This document shows, in pieces, positions 53,623 through 62,105 of a DNA stretch of 64,000 nucleotides; position 1 is the first letter of the stretch, and each line of letters opens with the position of its first letter. The stretch covers positions 1-64,000 of the forward strand of contig NZ_FOLP01000016.1 in NCBI RefSeq assembly GCF_900112425.1. The letters run 5' to 3'. The DNA is from Variovorax sp. OK212. GTDB taxonomy: Bacteria > Pseudomonadota > Gammaproteobacteria > Burkholderiales > Burkholderiaceae_C. The notes below the pieces were generated by a model. That model saw only the letters and a program-made list of their open reading frames with translations, made no database searches and was not told the DNA's origin. Made by a program: the position numbers and the translations under genes.

Positions 53623-55023
53623 ATGAAACGAATACCAGAGCCCTTCCGCATCAAGACCGTCGAGCGAATCGCGATGACGACGCGCGAGCACCGCGAGAAA
53701 GCGCTGCGCCAGGCAGGACTCAACCCTTTCCTGCTGCGCAGCGACGACGTTTACATCGACCTGCTCACCGACAGCGGAAGCGGCGCCATGAGCGATCGAC
53801 AGTGGAGCGCCATGATGGCCGCCGACGAGGCATATGCCGGCAGCCGGAGTTACTACCGACTTGTCGAAACCATCAACAACGTGTTCGGTTATCCGTACCT
53901 CGTTCCCGCCCACCAAGGACGCGGCGCGGAGCAAATCCTCTACCCCGAGCTCGTCAAGCGGCGTGGCTCCAGGCAGCCGGTGTTCCTGTCGAACTTCCAT
54001 TTCGATACCACCAAGGTGCATATCGAACTGGCCGGCGCGCGCGCCCTCAACGCACTCAACAAGGAAGCTCTCGACACCAGCGAATACCACGACTGGAAGG
54101 GCAACTTCGATCTGGCCGAGCTCGCCCGGCTCATCGAAACCGAAGGCGCCTCCAATGTCGCGGCCATCGTGGCCACCGTGACCTGCAACACCACCGGCGG
54201 CCAGCCGGTCGCACTGGAAAACCTGCGGGCCGCCTCTCGAATGGCGCGTCAGGCCGGCATTCCGATGGTGATCGACGCGACCCGTTTCGCCGAGAACGCC
54301 TGGTTCATCCGGGAACGCGAACCGGCGTACGCGCAGCACAGCATCCCGGAGATCGTGCGCGAGATGATGTCCTGCGCCGACATCGCCGTGATGTCGTCCA
54401 AGAAGGACGGACTGGTCAACATCGGAGGATTCTGTGCATTCCGCGATGACCAAGATCTTTTCCGCGCGGTTCAGGAGCGCTGCGTCGTGCGCGAAGGCTT
54501 CATCACCTACGGAGGCCTGGCGGGCCGCGACCTGGAGGCGCTGGCCGTCGGCCTCGAAGAGGCGATGGATCCCGACTACCTGAACTACCGCATCGGGCAA
54601 GTCGCCTATCTTGGCGAGCGTCTTCGCGCCGCGGACATCCCCATTCAATACCCCACCGGGGGGCATGCCGTGTTCGTGGATGCCGCAGCCCTGCTGCCGC
54701 ACATCCCCTCCGAGGAGTTTCCCGCGCATGCACTGGCATGCGAGCTCTACATCGAGTCCGGCGTGCGGGCCGTCGAAATCGGATCCCTGCTCCTGGGGCG
54801 CAACCCGCTCACCGGCAAGCAGGAGAAAGCGCCACTCGAGTCGATGCGGCTGACGATCCCGCGAAGGGTCTACACGAACGACCACATGGACTACGTCGCC
54901 GACGCGCTCGCCGCAGTGGCCAGGCGCGCGCATGCGATCCGGGGGCTCGATTTCACATACGAGCCCGAACTCCTGCGGAACTTCACGGCACGGTTTCGCT
55001 GGACTTCCGAGAGCGCAGGGTGA
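53623..55023 (+). CDS. tnaA: Tryptophanase
   Basis: 466 residues from the ATG at 53623. PLP-dependent beta-eliminating lyase with DVYIDLLTDSGSGAMSD, HQGRGAEQI and the PLP-Lys block MSSKKDGLVNIGG. Tyrosine phenol-lyase is close in sequence. I favour tryptophanase (tryptophan to indole, pyruvate and ammonia) because FDTT replaces the TTTR-type Thr region of tyrosine phenol-lyase. Also, RAVEIGSLLLGR replaces its RSMERG, whose Arg contacts the phenol substrate. Length also fits TnaA (471 in E. coli). No tnaC-like leader peptide was found upstream. Regulation by the divergent Lrp protein is inferred. Confidence 0.8.
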   Translation: MKRIPEPFRIKTVERIAMTTREHREKALRQAGLNPFLLRSDDVYIDLLTDSGSGAMSDRQWSAMMAADEAYAGSRSYYRLVETINNVFGYPYLVPAHQGRGAEQILYPELVKRRGSRQPVFLSNFHFDTTKVHIELAGARALNALNKEALDTSEYHDWKGNFDLAELARLIETEGASNVAAIVATVTCNTTGGQPVALENLRAASRMARQAGIPMVIDATRFAENAWFIREREPAYAQHSIPEIVREMMSCADIAVMSSKKDGLVNIGGFCAFRDDQDLFRAVQERCVVREGFITYGGLAGRDLEALAVGLEEAMDPDYLNYRIGQVAYLGERLRAADIPIQYPTGGHAVFVDAAALLPHIPSEEFPAHALACELYIESGVRAVEIGSLLLGRNPLTGKQEKAPLESMRLTIPRRVYTNDHMDYVADALAAVARRAHAIRGLDFTYEPELLRNFTARFRWTSESAG

Positions 55024-55035
55024 TGCTCGCTTGAA

Positions 55036-55081
55036 CGTACGCCGCCCCGGGCGCGACCAAGTGCCGGGCCTGCGGCGTACG
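55036..55081. terminator. Stem-loop downstream of tryptophanase gene
   Basis: CGTACGCCGC and GCGGCGTACG are exact complements flanking a region that itself contains CCCGG/CCGGG. The structure begins 12 bp after the stop codon and has no T tract. It may be a transcript-end hairpin or stability element. Confidence in function is limited. Confidence 0.45.
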
Positions 55082-55178
55082 CAGAACGATGCTCGCGTGT
55101 GCTTGACCGAGCGTTCTCACGCAAGCGAACTTGCGGGAGAGCCGCAACGAGTTCAAGCCACAGGCTGACGGCAACAGG

Positions 55179-55760
55179 TCATCTTGGATCGATGACGTCG
55201 AACTCGAACTGCACAGGGGCGGAGTCTTCGACGTAGGCGCTGATCAGGTAATGGCCGGGAGGATCACCATCGGCCACGTCCCAAGACTTCGAGACGGTGC
55301 CGTCGTGGATCGTCAAGGTCACGTCCAGCGAAAGCGTCTTGCGATCCGCTGACATGCCGTAAGGCTGGCCACCGGCGCCCCACGTCTTGGGGGTTACCGG
55401 CAAGGTCATGCGTTCGAGCACGCGGACCTTGCCCGTCTTCTTGTTGAGTTTCAGGATCCAACCGTAGTTCTGGTTGATCACCCGAGGCACGGTGTTCGAA
55501 ACCTTGAAGTCCAGCACGTCGTTGTTCGGCGCGAGCTTGAAGAGGCCGAAGACCGCATCGAGCGGACACGCGCCATTCGCTGTCGAAGCGCCGGCGCAAG
55601 CCTTGAACACGGCGGCATTCGATTCGGAAATGGATCCACGCGACGCGGCGGGAACCGGGGAGTCGTTGGCACTGCGCGGCGCGGCGCTTGTCGTTTGGGC
55701 GCCAACATGGGTGCACGCGACCGCGGCGAAAAGAACAAGAAGGTGGCGAATGTATTTCAT
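55179..55760 (-). CDS. Secreted hypothetical protein
   Basis: 193 residues with a signal peptide (MKYIRHLLVLFAAVACTHVGA). The mature part reads as a beta-rich domain with GMSADRKTLSLDVTLTIHDG and GHYLISAYVEDSAPVQFEF. The latter pattern resembles a periplasmic or cell-surface beta-sandwich. No family recognised. Convergent with tryptophanase. Confidence 0.65.
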   Translation of the reverse strand: MKYIRHLLVLFAAVACTHVGAQTTSAAPRSANDSPVPAASRGSISESNAAVFKACAGASTANGACPLDAVFGLFKLAPNNDVLDFKVSNTVPRVINQNYGWILKLNKKTGKVRVLERMTLPVTPKTWGAGGQPYGMSADRKTLSLDVTLTIHDGTVSKSWDVADGDPPGHYLISAYVEDSAPVQFEFDVIDPR

Positions 55761-56045
55761 GGTGAAGGAGGCTCAGCAGGCTGACTCTCGAGCGATCATG
55801 CCTTGCATCCTGCTTCGGCCGGCAGCCGACGGCATTCGGCGTGCATGTGCGACCATCGCGGCAGCCCGGCCCGGCCACAAGCAGCCTCTCGTCGGCGTCC
55901 TCCAGTTCAACGCTCTTGCCGCCTGCCGGGTCGGACCGACGGGACATCCGGCGACTCGAAGCGCGTGCGCACCGACCTCTGGTCCAGCACAATCGGTCAG
56001 GAGCGGGCGAACGTCCCACCCTTCAAACTTCATTGCATCGATAAC

Positions 56046-56564
56046 ATGGATCTTGAGCTTCCCAGCAAACTCCACAACGCACTTGAGCGTGAAGCGTCCG
56101 ATGCGGGACGAAGCTTGCACGCACACGTCGTTAAAAAGCTCGAATCGATCACGCCACCTGTCGAGGCAGTCGATCGAGGGGTGGTGACCACCGGGCTACC
56201 CAAACTGGTCGCCTTCCTGTCACGGGTGCCAGGCGTGAAAGTTCTCTCATCGGGTTCGACCCCGGACGTTTTTTGGTGGGTGAAATTGAACATCGATCTC
56301 GACCACTCAATGGCTTGGCAGGTAGTTCAGGAACTTGGCTTCGTTCTCAACTACATCTCTCTTGAGGAGAAGTTGCCCACCGTTTTCAAGCCGGTTTCCC
56401 CTGCGCCTTATATGAACGGTGGTCCCAAGGAATTTCTTTCATGGGTCATCGAGTCAACTTATAACTACATAGACCCGGCCTGGATTGCAGAAACGCTCGA
56501 AGGTCGCCTGCCCCGGCCGGTGGATGATCTGGCCCAATGGAATCCTGATCACGAGGCGCTCTGA
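56046..56564 (+). CDS. Hypothetical protein with ribbon-helix-helix-like N-terminus
   Basis: 172 residues from the ATG at 56046. The first 35 residues (MDLELPSKLHNALEREASDA, then GRSLHAHVVKKL) have the strand-helix-helix pattern of Arc-type DNA-binding domains. The rest is an unfamiliar alpha/beta region with VFWWVKLNIDLDH and YNYIDPAWIAETL. It could be a small regulator or an antitoxin-like protein without a visible toxin partner. No gene lies close on the same strand. Confidence 0.55.
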   Translation: MDLELPSKLHNALEREASDAGRSLHAHVVKKLESITPPVEAVDRGVVTTGLPKLVAFLSRVPGVKVLSSGSTPDVFWWVKLNIDLDHSMAWQVVQELGFVLNYISLEEKLPTVFKPVSPAPYMNGGPKEFLSWVIESTYNYIDPAWIAETLEGRLPRPVDDLAQWNPDHEAL

Positions 56565-56574
56565 TGGCAACAGG

Positions 56575-56644
56575 TGGCCGAGGCTGTGTGGAAACGCGCT
56601 CGGCACACCGGTATGCCGAGCGCGTTTCCACACAGCCTCGGCCA
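56575..56644. repeat. 70-bp near-perfect palindrome with MITE-like ends
   Basis: Two exact 31-bp complementary arms (56575-56605 and 56614-56644) flank eight bases that are themselves almost self-complementary. The arm begins TGGCCGAGGCTGTGTGGAAA. The same outer sequence occurs at 60881 as the end of a 148-bp element. It lies 10 bp after a stop codon and may act as a transcript terminator, but the shared ends point to a small mobile palindrome. Confidence 0.75.
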
Positions 56645-56905
56645 GAAGCGTTCATTCTGCTCTGCGCCAATCAGTCTGAGACAAGGTCATCTGTGAGGGC
56701 ACGAGCGTGAGGGTGCTCGTCAGCATCATGAAGTCTGAGGCAATTTGCGGGACGCAGCTTGGCGCGGACGCAAGTCGTAAGAACTGAGACGCCGTCGCTT
56801 ACGCTCGTTCGGCTTGCGCGAACATCTTCGAGAGATTCGAGCAAAGCATCTGCAGCACCTCAGTGCACCCGGGGCGCACAGGCCTGCCCGGGGACCCGCA
56901 GCCGA
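56645..56905. other. Gap after the palindrome; no gene
   Basis: Starts with CGGCCAGAAGCGTTCATTC (from 56639), a copy of the short motif that recurs between genes at 61.4-63.7 kb. Nothing coding is seen before the 3' end of the gamma-glutamyltransferase gene. Confidence 0.5.
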
Positions 56906-58537
56906 TCAGTGCGCCAAGTCCATGCGCAGCCGGTACGCCACGCCATCGCGGCCGGGGTCGGCGCCGCCGTGCAGGCCATCGGCCTGTACCTGCACGCCGT
57001 GCACCCAGCCGATGGTGTAGTTGTACGGGTTGCGGCCAATGGCGTAGCCCAATGCTTCCAGCGCGTGCGTGGTGGAACGCGGAATGCGGTTGCACACGTC
57101 GATGGCGTTGCTGGTGGACGAAAAGCGAGGCGCCGACACGGCTGCCTGCATCTCCATGCCGTGGTCGATCACGTTGAGCAGCACCTGCAGCACGCCCATG
57201 GCGATCTGCGTGCCACCGGGGGCGCCGAGCACCACGTCGAGCTCGCCGTCCTTGAAGGTCATGGTGGGGCACGACGAAGTGAAGCGGCTCTTGCCCGGCC
57301 GGATGCTGCCGGCGCGGCCCGGGCGCGGGTCGAACACGCCCATGCAGCCGTTGTACAGGAAGCCCATGCCCGGCGTGATGATGCCCGAGGGCATGGCCAG
57401 CGAGTGAGTCAGGGAGACGGCGTTGCCGTCGGCGTCCACCACGCTCAGGTGGGTGGTGTCGCGCGGCACCGGCGCACCGGGGTTCACGCGCTCCACGTTG
57501 AAACGGTGGCCCGTGCGGATCTGCTCGGCGACTTCCCGGGCCATGTCCTTGGACAGCAAGCGATCCAACGGCACGTCGAAGAACTTCGGGTCGCCGATGC
57601 ATCGGTCCTTGTCGATCGTCGCCTTCTTCATGGCCTCGCACACCCTCTGCAGGTAGGCGGGGCTGTTGTGCTCCAGGCTCGCCAGATCAAGGTGCTCAAG
57701 GATGTTGAGCATCTCCAGCAGCATGGCACCGCCGCCCGGGGGCTGGTTGGTCGTGATGGTGCGGTCGCGGTAGCGGCCCACCAGCGGCGGGTTGCGCTGC
57801 ACTTGGTACCGGGCCAGGTCGTCGAGCGTGATCAACGCACCCAGCGACTGCAGGTGCGCCACCATCTTTTGCGCCAGGTCGCCCTGGTAGAACGGATGTG
57901 CGCCTTCTTCGGCAATCTGGCGCAGCACGGCGGCCATGCCTTCGTTGCGCAGCGGCGCACCGATGGGCTTGGGGCGGCCGTCGGGGCGGCAGTACAGCTG
58001 GCGGCTGTCCTCGCAGTACTGCAGTCGCTCCAGGTTGCCGACGCGGCCCATGGTGGGCTCGTCGATCCAGAAGGCGTGCATGCCGGGCCGCACAAAGTAG
58101 CCGTCCGCGGCCCAACGGATGGCGGGCTCCACCACCTGCCGCCACGGCAGGCGGCCGTGCGCCTGGTGCATGGCCTCCAGGCCCTTGAGCGTGGCCGGCG
58201 TACCGATGGACTGAGGGCCGATGTCGTTCACGCGGCCCTTGAGGATGAAGCCGAAACCGTCCTTGGTTTCGCCTTCCAGCAGGTGCTCCCACATGTCTTC
58301 CCTGGCCGCCAGGGGCGCAGGCGAGTGGAAGTCGAAATACTCGTGCACCTGGGCGCCGGGCAGGTACACGGCAGCGGTGCCAAAACCTGCGATGCCGCAC
58401 ATCAGAGGATCGACCACCGTCTGGGCCAGCGCGGTCGCGACGGCGGCATCCACCGCGTTCCCGCCCGCGCGCAGGATTTCAATGCCGGATTCGGCGGCCT
58501 CCGGCTGCGGGCAGACCACCATTGCTTCTTTTTTCAT
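56906..58537 (-). CDS. Gamma-glutamyltransferase-family Ntn hydrolase
   Basis: 543 residues from the ATG at 58537. The N-terminal part has AGGNAVDAAVATALAQTVVD, and the self-cleavage/nucleophile Thr lies in PRDTTHLSVVDADGN near residue 370. FTSSCPTMTFKDG and GAPGGTQI complete the family pattern. No signal peptide is visible, unlike periplasmic gamma-glutamyltransferases, so it may be a cytoplasmic relative acting on gamma-glutamyl or similar amides. It lies downstream of a Bug-type binding protein, which suggests both serve one compound taken up from outside. Confidence 0.82.
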   Translation of the reverse strand: MKKEAMVVCPQPEAAESGIEILRAGGNAVDAAVATALAQTVVDPLMCGIAGFGTAAVYLPGAQVHEYFDFHSPAPLAAREDMWEHLLEGETKDGFGFILKGRVNDIGPQSIGTPATLKGLEAMHQAHGRLPWRQVVEPAIRWAADGYFVRPGMHAFWIDEPTMGRVGNLERLQYCEDSRQLYCRPDGRPKPIGAPLRNEGMAAVLRQIAEEGAHPFYQGDLAQKMVAHLQSLGALITLDDLARYQVQRNPPLVGRYRDRTITTNQPPGGGAMLLEMLNILEHLDLASLEHNSPAYLQRVCEAMKKATIDKDRCIGDPKFFDVPLDRLLSKDMAREVAEQIRTGHRFNVERVNPGAPVPRDTTHLSVVDADGNAVSLTHSLAMPSGIITPGMGFLYNGCMGVFDPRPGRAGSIRPGKSRFTSSCPTMTFKDGELDVVLGAPGGTQIAMGVLQVLLNVIDHGMEMQAAVSAPRFSSTSNAIDVCNRIPRSTTHALEALGYAIGRNPYNYTIGWVHGVQVQADGLHGGADPGRDGVAYRLRMDLAH

Positions 58538-58626
58538 GACTTGTGCTGACGACCCCCTTGCTGCATCAGGGACACGGCAAGGGGTGGAGGTGAGAGGAAA
58601 AGGGACGGCGCTTGCGCGCCACGGGC

Positions 58627-59613
58627 CTACTTGGCGCTGAGGTTCAGTGCGCCGAGCGTGGGCCCCCAGGCCTTGGTATCACGCGCCGCGGTTTCCATGA
58701 CCAGCACGGAAGGGCCGGACATGGGGATCACGCCCATGCTCTTGAGCTTGGCCTGCACGTCGGGACTGTTGTGGAAGGCTGCCGTCGCCTTGTTGAGCTT
58801 TTCCACGATGTCGGGCGGCGTGCCTGTGCGTGTCACCACGGCACTCCAGCCCATGTTGTCGAACCCCTTCACCCCCAGCTCGCCAAGGGTGGGCACGTCG
58901 GGCAGCTCGGGGGTGCGCTGTGGCGACAACACGGCCAGTGGATTGAGCTTGTGGTTCTTGATGTGGGGCAGGGCCGTGCCATACACCGGTGCCATCACTT
59001 CGGTCTGCCCGCCAATGGTGGCCAGGATGCCGTCGGCCTCGCCCTTGTACGGGATGTGGGTCATCGAAATGCCCAGGGCATTGGACACGAGCTCGACCGC
59101 CAGATGGGTGGAGTTGCCCAGGCCGGCGGACGCGAAGTTCAACTTGCCCGGCGCCGCCTTGGCTTTTTCCGTCAGATCCTTGAGCGTCTTGATGCCCGTG
59201 GCCGGATTGGCCGACAGCACGAACGGGACCGTGGTCAGCATGGTCACGCCGACGAAATCCTTCTCGGGGTTGTAGGGCAGCGGCTTGTAGGTGAATTGGT
59301 TGAGCACCATCAGCGACACGCTGCCCAACAGCAGGGTGTAGCCATCGGCGGGCGCGTTCAGCGCGGCCTGTGCGGCAATGAGGCCGCCCGCACCGGGCTT
59401 GTTCTCCACCACGATGGTGGCGCCAATCGCCCTGCCCGCGTGCTCGGCCCACATGCGTGCGATCGTGTCGCTGCTGCCGCCCGGAGCCTGCGATACGACC
59501 AGGCGCACGGGCCGGCTGGGGTAGGAGGATTGCGCGTACACGGTGGTAGCCGTGGCGGCCGCGACCGCGACACCCATCAGGATCTTGTAGACGTTCGTGA
59601 TTGCTTTAGGCAC
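58627..59613 (-). CDS. Bug-type (tripartite tricarboxylate) periplasmic binding protein
   Basis: 328 residues with a signal peptide ending in TVYAQ. The family pattern is clear: SYPSRPVRLVVSQAPGGSSD, ENKPGAGG near residue 75, and PYKGEADGILATIGGQ. These proteins bind carboxylates or small solutes for TTT transporters and are expanded in Comamonadaceae, often without adjacent permease genes, as here. The gene is divergent from the LysR regulator. Confidence 0.88.
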   Translation of the reverse strand: MPKAITNVYKILMGVAVAAATATTVYAQSSYPSRPVRLVVSQAPGGSSDTIARMWAEHAGRAIGATIVVENKPGAGGLIAAQAALNAPADGYTLLLGSVSLMVLNQFTYKPLPYNPEKDFVGVTMLTTVPFVLSANPATGIKTLKDLTEKAKAAPGKLNFASAGLGNSTHLAVELVSNALGISMTHIPYKGEADGILATIGGQTEVMAPVYGTALPHIKNHKLNPLAVLSPQRTPELPDVPTLGELGVKGFDNMGWSAVVTRTGTPPDIVEKLNKATAAFHNSPDVQAKLKSMGVIPMSGPSVLVMETAARDTKAWGPTLGALNLSAK

Positions 59614-59635
59614 AGGGATTCCTCTGAGGGTCTGA

Positions 59636-59660
59636 CATGAAAGTTGAAGTAATTTTCATG
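59636..59660. promoter_or_regulatory. LysR-type binding site
   Basis: CATGAAA and TTTCATG are exact complements separated by 11 bases, the symmetry and spacing typical of LysR boxes (T-N11-A). It lies in the 103-bp gap between the divergent Bug and LysR genes, 23 bp from the Bug start codon and 57 bp from that of the LysR gene. Confidence 0.65.
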
Positions 59661-59716
59661 ACAACCCCTGCTATCCGCCTAGTGAAAATGCAAAATGGAA
59701 CCATGAAGGTTTACTC

Positions 59717-60652
59717 ATGATCGAGCGTTCGGAAGGCCTCTCCTGGGCCCGGGGCATCAAGGTCCGGCATCTGGAATCCTTTCTGGTGCTGGACGAGGCG
59801 GGCACGCTGACCGAGGCGGCCGCGCGGCTGCACATGACGCAATCTGCCATGTCGCACTGGCTGGCTGAACTCGAACGCGTGGCGGGCACGCCGCTGGTGG
59901 TGCGCGGGCGCAAGGTACAGCTGACGCCCGCCGGGCATCTGCTCAAACGGCTGGCCATCACCGTGCTGGGCGATATCGCCCGCACCGGCCTCGAGATGCA
60001 TGCGGTGGCTGCGGGACGCGTGCCGCGACTGAATGTGGGCAGCGTCTGGGCAGGCATCGCCGGTGGCCTGCCCGAAGCCGTGACCGCGTTCCAGCAGCGC
60101 CATGCCGATGTGGCGGTGTCCATTCACGACGGGCTGTTCGACGACCTGCTCAAGGGCCTGGACACGCGTGCCATGGATGCCGTGATCGGCGTTCTGGATG
60201 CGAGGGCGCACCAGCCGCAGCTGGCGCATCACGTGCTCTTCGATGACCAGGTGAGCATCGTCATCGGCCACGGCAGCAAGCACTGGGACAGCGGCCAGCC
60301 ACCGGGCTTTGCCGACGTGTTGCGCGAGAAATGGGTGATGCCTCCCCGTGGCACGCTCACTCGCATCCAGATGGATGCCTATCTCATCGAGCAACAAGCA
60401 TCGTGGCTGGTGCCCAAGGCAGAAACGGCCTCGCTGGCCATGATGCAGGCACTGCTGCAAAAGGGCGACTACGTCGGCGTGTGTGCGCAATCCATGGCGG
60501 ACTACATGGCCTCGCTGGGGCTGTTCAGGAAGATCGCCATTGAGACAAACATCCGCTTCGGCCCGATCACCGTGGTGTGGAACCGCGAGCACGTTTCGGC
60601 CACCCTCATGGACTTCATTGCCTGCCTGAAGGCGCATGCTTTGCGCGCGTAG
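59717..60652 (+). CDS. LysR-family transcriptional regulator
   Basis: 311 residues. The N-terminal winged HTH is evident: VRHLESFLVLDEAGTLTEAA, then LHMTQSAMSHWLAELERVAG and PLVVRGRKVQLTPAG. The C-terminal part is the periplasmic-binding-like effector domain. Orientation, divergent from the Bug-glutamyltransferase pair across a LysR box, indicates that it regulates that pair and itself. Confidence 0.88.
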   Translation: MIERSEGLSWARGIKVRHLESFLVLDEAGTLTEAAARLHMTQSAMSHWLAELERVAGTPLVVRGRKVQLTPAGHLLKRLAITVLGDIARTGLEMHAVAAGRVPRLNVGSVWAGIAGGLPEAVTAFQQRHADVAVSIHDGLFDDLLKGLDTRAMDAVIGVLDARAHQPQLAHHVLFDDQVSIVIGHGSKHWDSGQPPGFADVLREKWVMPPRGTLTRIQMDAYLIEQQASWLVPKAETASLAMMQALLQKGDYVGVCAQSMADYMASLGLFRKIAIETNIRFGPITVVWNREHVSATLMDFIACLKAHALRA

Positions 60653-60880
60653 GTCCACGAGCGCGTGCCCACTGCCCTGGGGTTCGACAGCAATCCTGGC
60701 AGCACCAGACGCTCCGCAACCGGAGAAGCGGATGATCTTTGACTCGATGAGGCGATTGAAGACGAGTATCGCGCGCGAAACGCAACAGCCCAACGCAAAG
60801 GAAGAGCGGTAGCTCAGTTGCTCGAGAGGATTTAAGCCATCGCTTCGACCAAGAATCTACGCAGTACGATTGCGGCTGGC
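60653..60880. other. Region before the MITE-like element; no gene
   Basis: Together with the element at 60881-61028 this forms a 480-bp gap. A tract near 60807 (GCGGTAGCTCAGTTGCTCGA) resembles the D-arm of a tRNA, but no T-arm or acceptor partner follows. No frame shows recognisable content. Confidence 0.5.
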
Positions 60881-61028
60881 GGCCGAGGCTGTGTGAAAAC
60901 TCATCGTGCTACTGGCCATATCGGAAGTGGACCTCTCGGAGAGATCCAGGATCGACGATCGAAGGCGAGAGAAGGGTTTGAGTACCCCCGAAAACACGCC
61001 CATTGCGAGTTTTCACGCAGCCTCGGCC
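60881..61028. mobile_element. 148-bp MITE-like element
   Basis: Terminal inverted repeats of 22 bp (GGCCGAGGCTGTGTGAAAAC plus TC at the left, its complement at 61007-61028 with one mismatch) bound about 100 bp with no gene. The left end is nearly identical to the arms of the palindrome at 56575. The inverted symmetry extends six bases beyond each end with a three-base offset. It is probably a non-autonomous derivative of an insertion sequence with these ends; no transposase is in the window. Confidence 0.7.
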
Positions 61029-61133
61029 AGCCGCGGACCTGCTCAGTTCCGCGTCGACTGTCCGCTCGAGACTGGTTTCAGACCAGTGCTCCTCACGATA
61101 GATAGCGTCAAGTAATAGCTTGGAAATAATCAA

Positions 61134-61379
61134 ATGATGGATTGGGTTCCTGTCGTCTTCATTGCGTTCAAGGTTCTCGTGTTCGGCACGGGCATGTTCT
61201 TCGCCATCAAGTGGCACTATGAGCAGGGGAAGAAAGGAAAGGAGGGGAAGGAGAAGCGGAGCGCGGTGCTACGCGCGAGCGGCAAGGTGGCCGCAGTCTT
61301 CGTGCTATTGCTCCTGGTCCTCTCGCTCCTCGCCTTCGGCCTTAGCAAGATGCTCGGCTTGGACTTGACCTTCCCATGA
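61134..61379 (+). CDS. Small membrane protein
   Basis: 81 residues (or 80 from the second ATG). Two hydrophobic helices (VPVVFIAFKVLVFGTGMFF and VAAVFVLLLLVLSLLAFGL) flank a strongly basic loop, KGKEGKEKR, which would face the cytoplasm. No ribosome-binding site is obvious. Function unknown. Confidence 0.6.
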   Translation: MMDWVPVVFIAFKVLVFGTGMFFAIKWHYEQGKKGKEGKEKRSAVLRASGKVAAVFVLLLLVLSLLAFGLSKMLGLDLTFP

Positions 61380-61455
61380 CGGCAAGGAATGGTGGGCCGA
61401 TATCCAGTTGTACGGCAGCCATTCCCCGATGCGGCTATTGGACAGCGTCGGCACG

Positions 61456-61476
61456 CGGCCAGAAGCCGACATTCAC
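61456..61476. repeat. Copy of a recurring intergenic motif
   Basis: CGGCCAGAAGCCGACATTCA. Variants follow genes at 56639, 62003, 62872, 63188 and 63621, with core CGGCCA then an A/G/C-rich spacer and often ACATTC. All are on the plus strand, between or just after small orphan genes. Confidence 0.55.
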
Positions 61477-61590
61477 TAAGGAGGCCCAGCTCGCTTGAAA
61501 GCTGACGTTCGCGGCGCGTTCACACAATGTGTGTTCGGTTGCGCTGAAGCGCGTGCACACCAACTGAAGGCGCGTCAACAATCGACCAAC

Positions 61591-61995
61591 ATGAGCTACA
61601 CAGTATTTGTGCAGAAGTTCGCCAACGGAGAACCGAGCGCGTTTCCTTTCGCCTTGGTGGTTTCAATCCTGCAACGGTACGGTGATGTCGGTGATGCCGG
61701 CGGTCGCCTGGAATTCACGCCAGCAGACGATGACCTTTGCGAAGTTGGATTCGTCGGCGGCAGCGAAGCCAAGGGCATCGAGTCGGTCATCTTCGAGCGA
61801 CCGGTTTCCGGCGGTCGTCTAGCTCCGCTCGTATTCGAACTGCTCGGCCTTCCAGGCATGTGCTACTACGAGTTGGATTGCAGCTACGTTCTCGCGCGGA
61901 CAGAAATCACGGCCGAACTTCCGCCCGGCCTTGCCGACATGTGCGAATCGGGAACTGTCACTGTTATATCTTCGGCGAGTGAAGTGCCGCTGTGA
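61591..61995 (+). CDS. Small hypothetical, immunity-like protein
   Basis: 134 residues from the ATG at 61591 (MSYTVFVQKFANGEPSAFPF); the frame is open upstream but that part has poor composition. It has an acidic, compact alpha/beta character with RLEFTPADDDLCEVGFVGG and VFELLGLPGMCYYELDCSY. It resembles small orphan immunity proteins in size and charge; no toxin gene is nearby. Family not identified. Confidence 0.6.
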   Translation: MSYTVFVQKFANGEPSAFPFALVVSILQRYGDVGDAGGRLEFTPADDDLCEVGFVGGSEAKGIESVIFERPVSGGRLAPLVFELLGLPGMCYYELDCSYVLARTEITAELPPGLADMCESGTVTVISSASEVPL

Positions 61996-62105
61996 CCGAG
62001 GACGGCCAAGATCGGACATTTCGTGCGCTCTCCCTTCTTGAGAAGAAGAGCCGCTGATCGTCAGTAATTTTCCGGGAACGAGAGCCGAACAAGGGGGAAA
62101 CAGTC

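Noticed and set aside
60807..60840. tRNA-like D-arm sequence
   Set aside because: No anticodon arm, T-loop or acceptor pairing follows in the right spacing.
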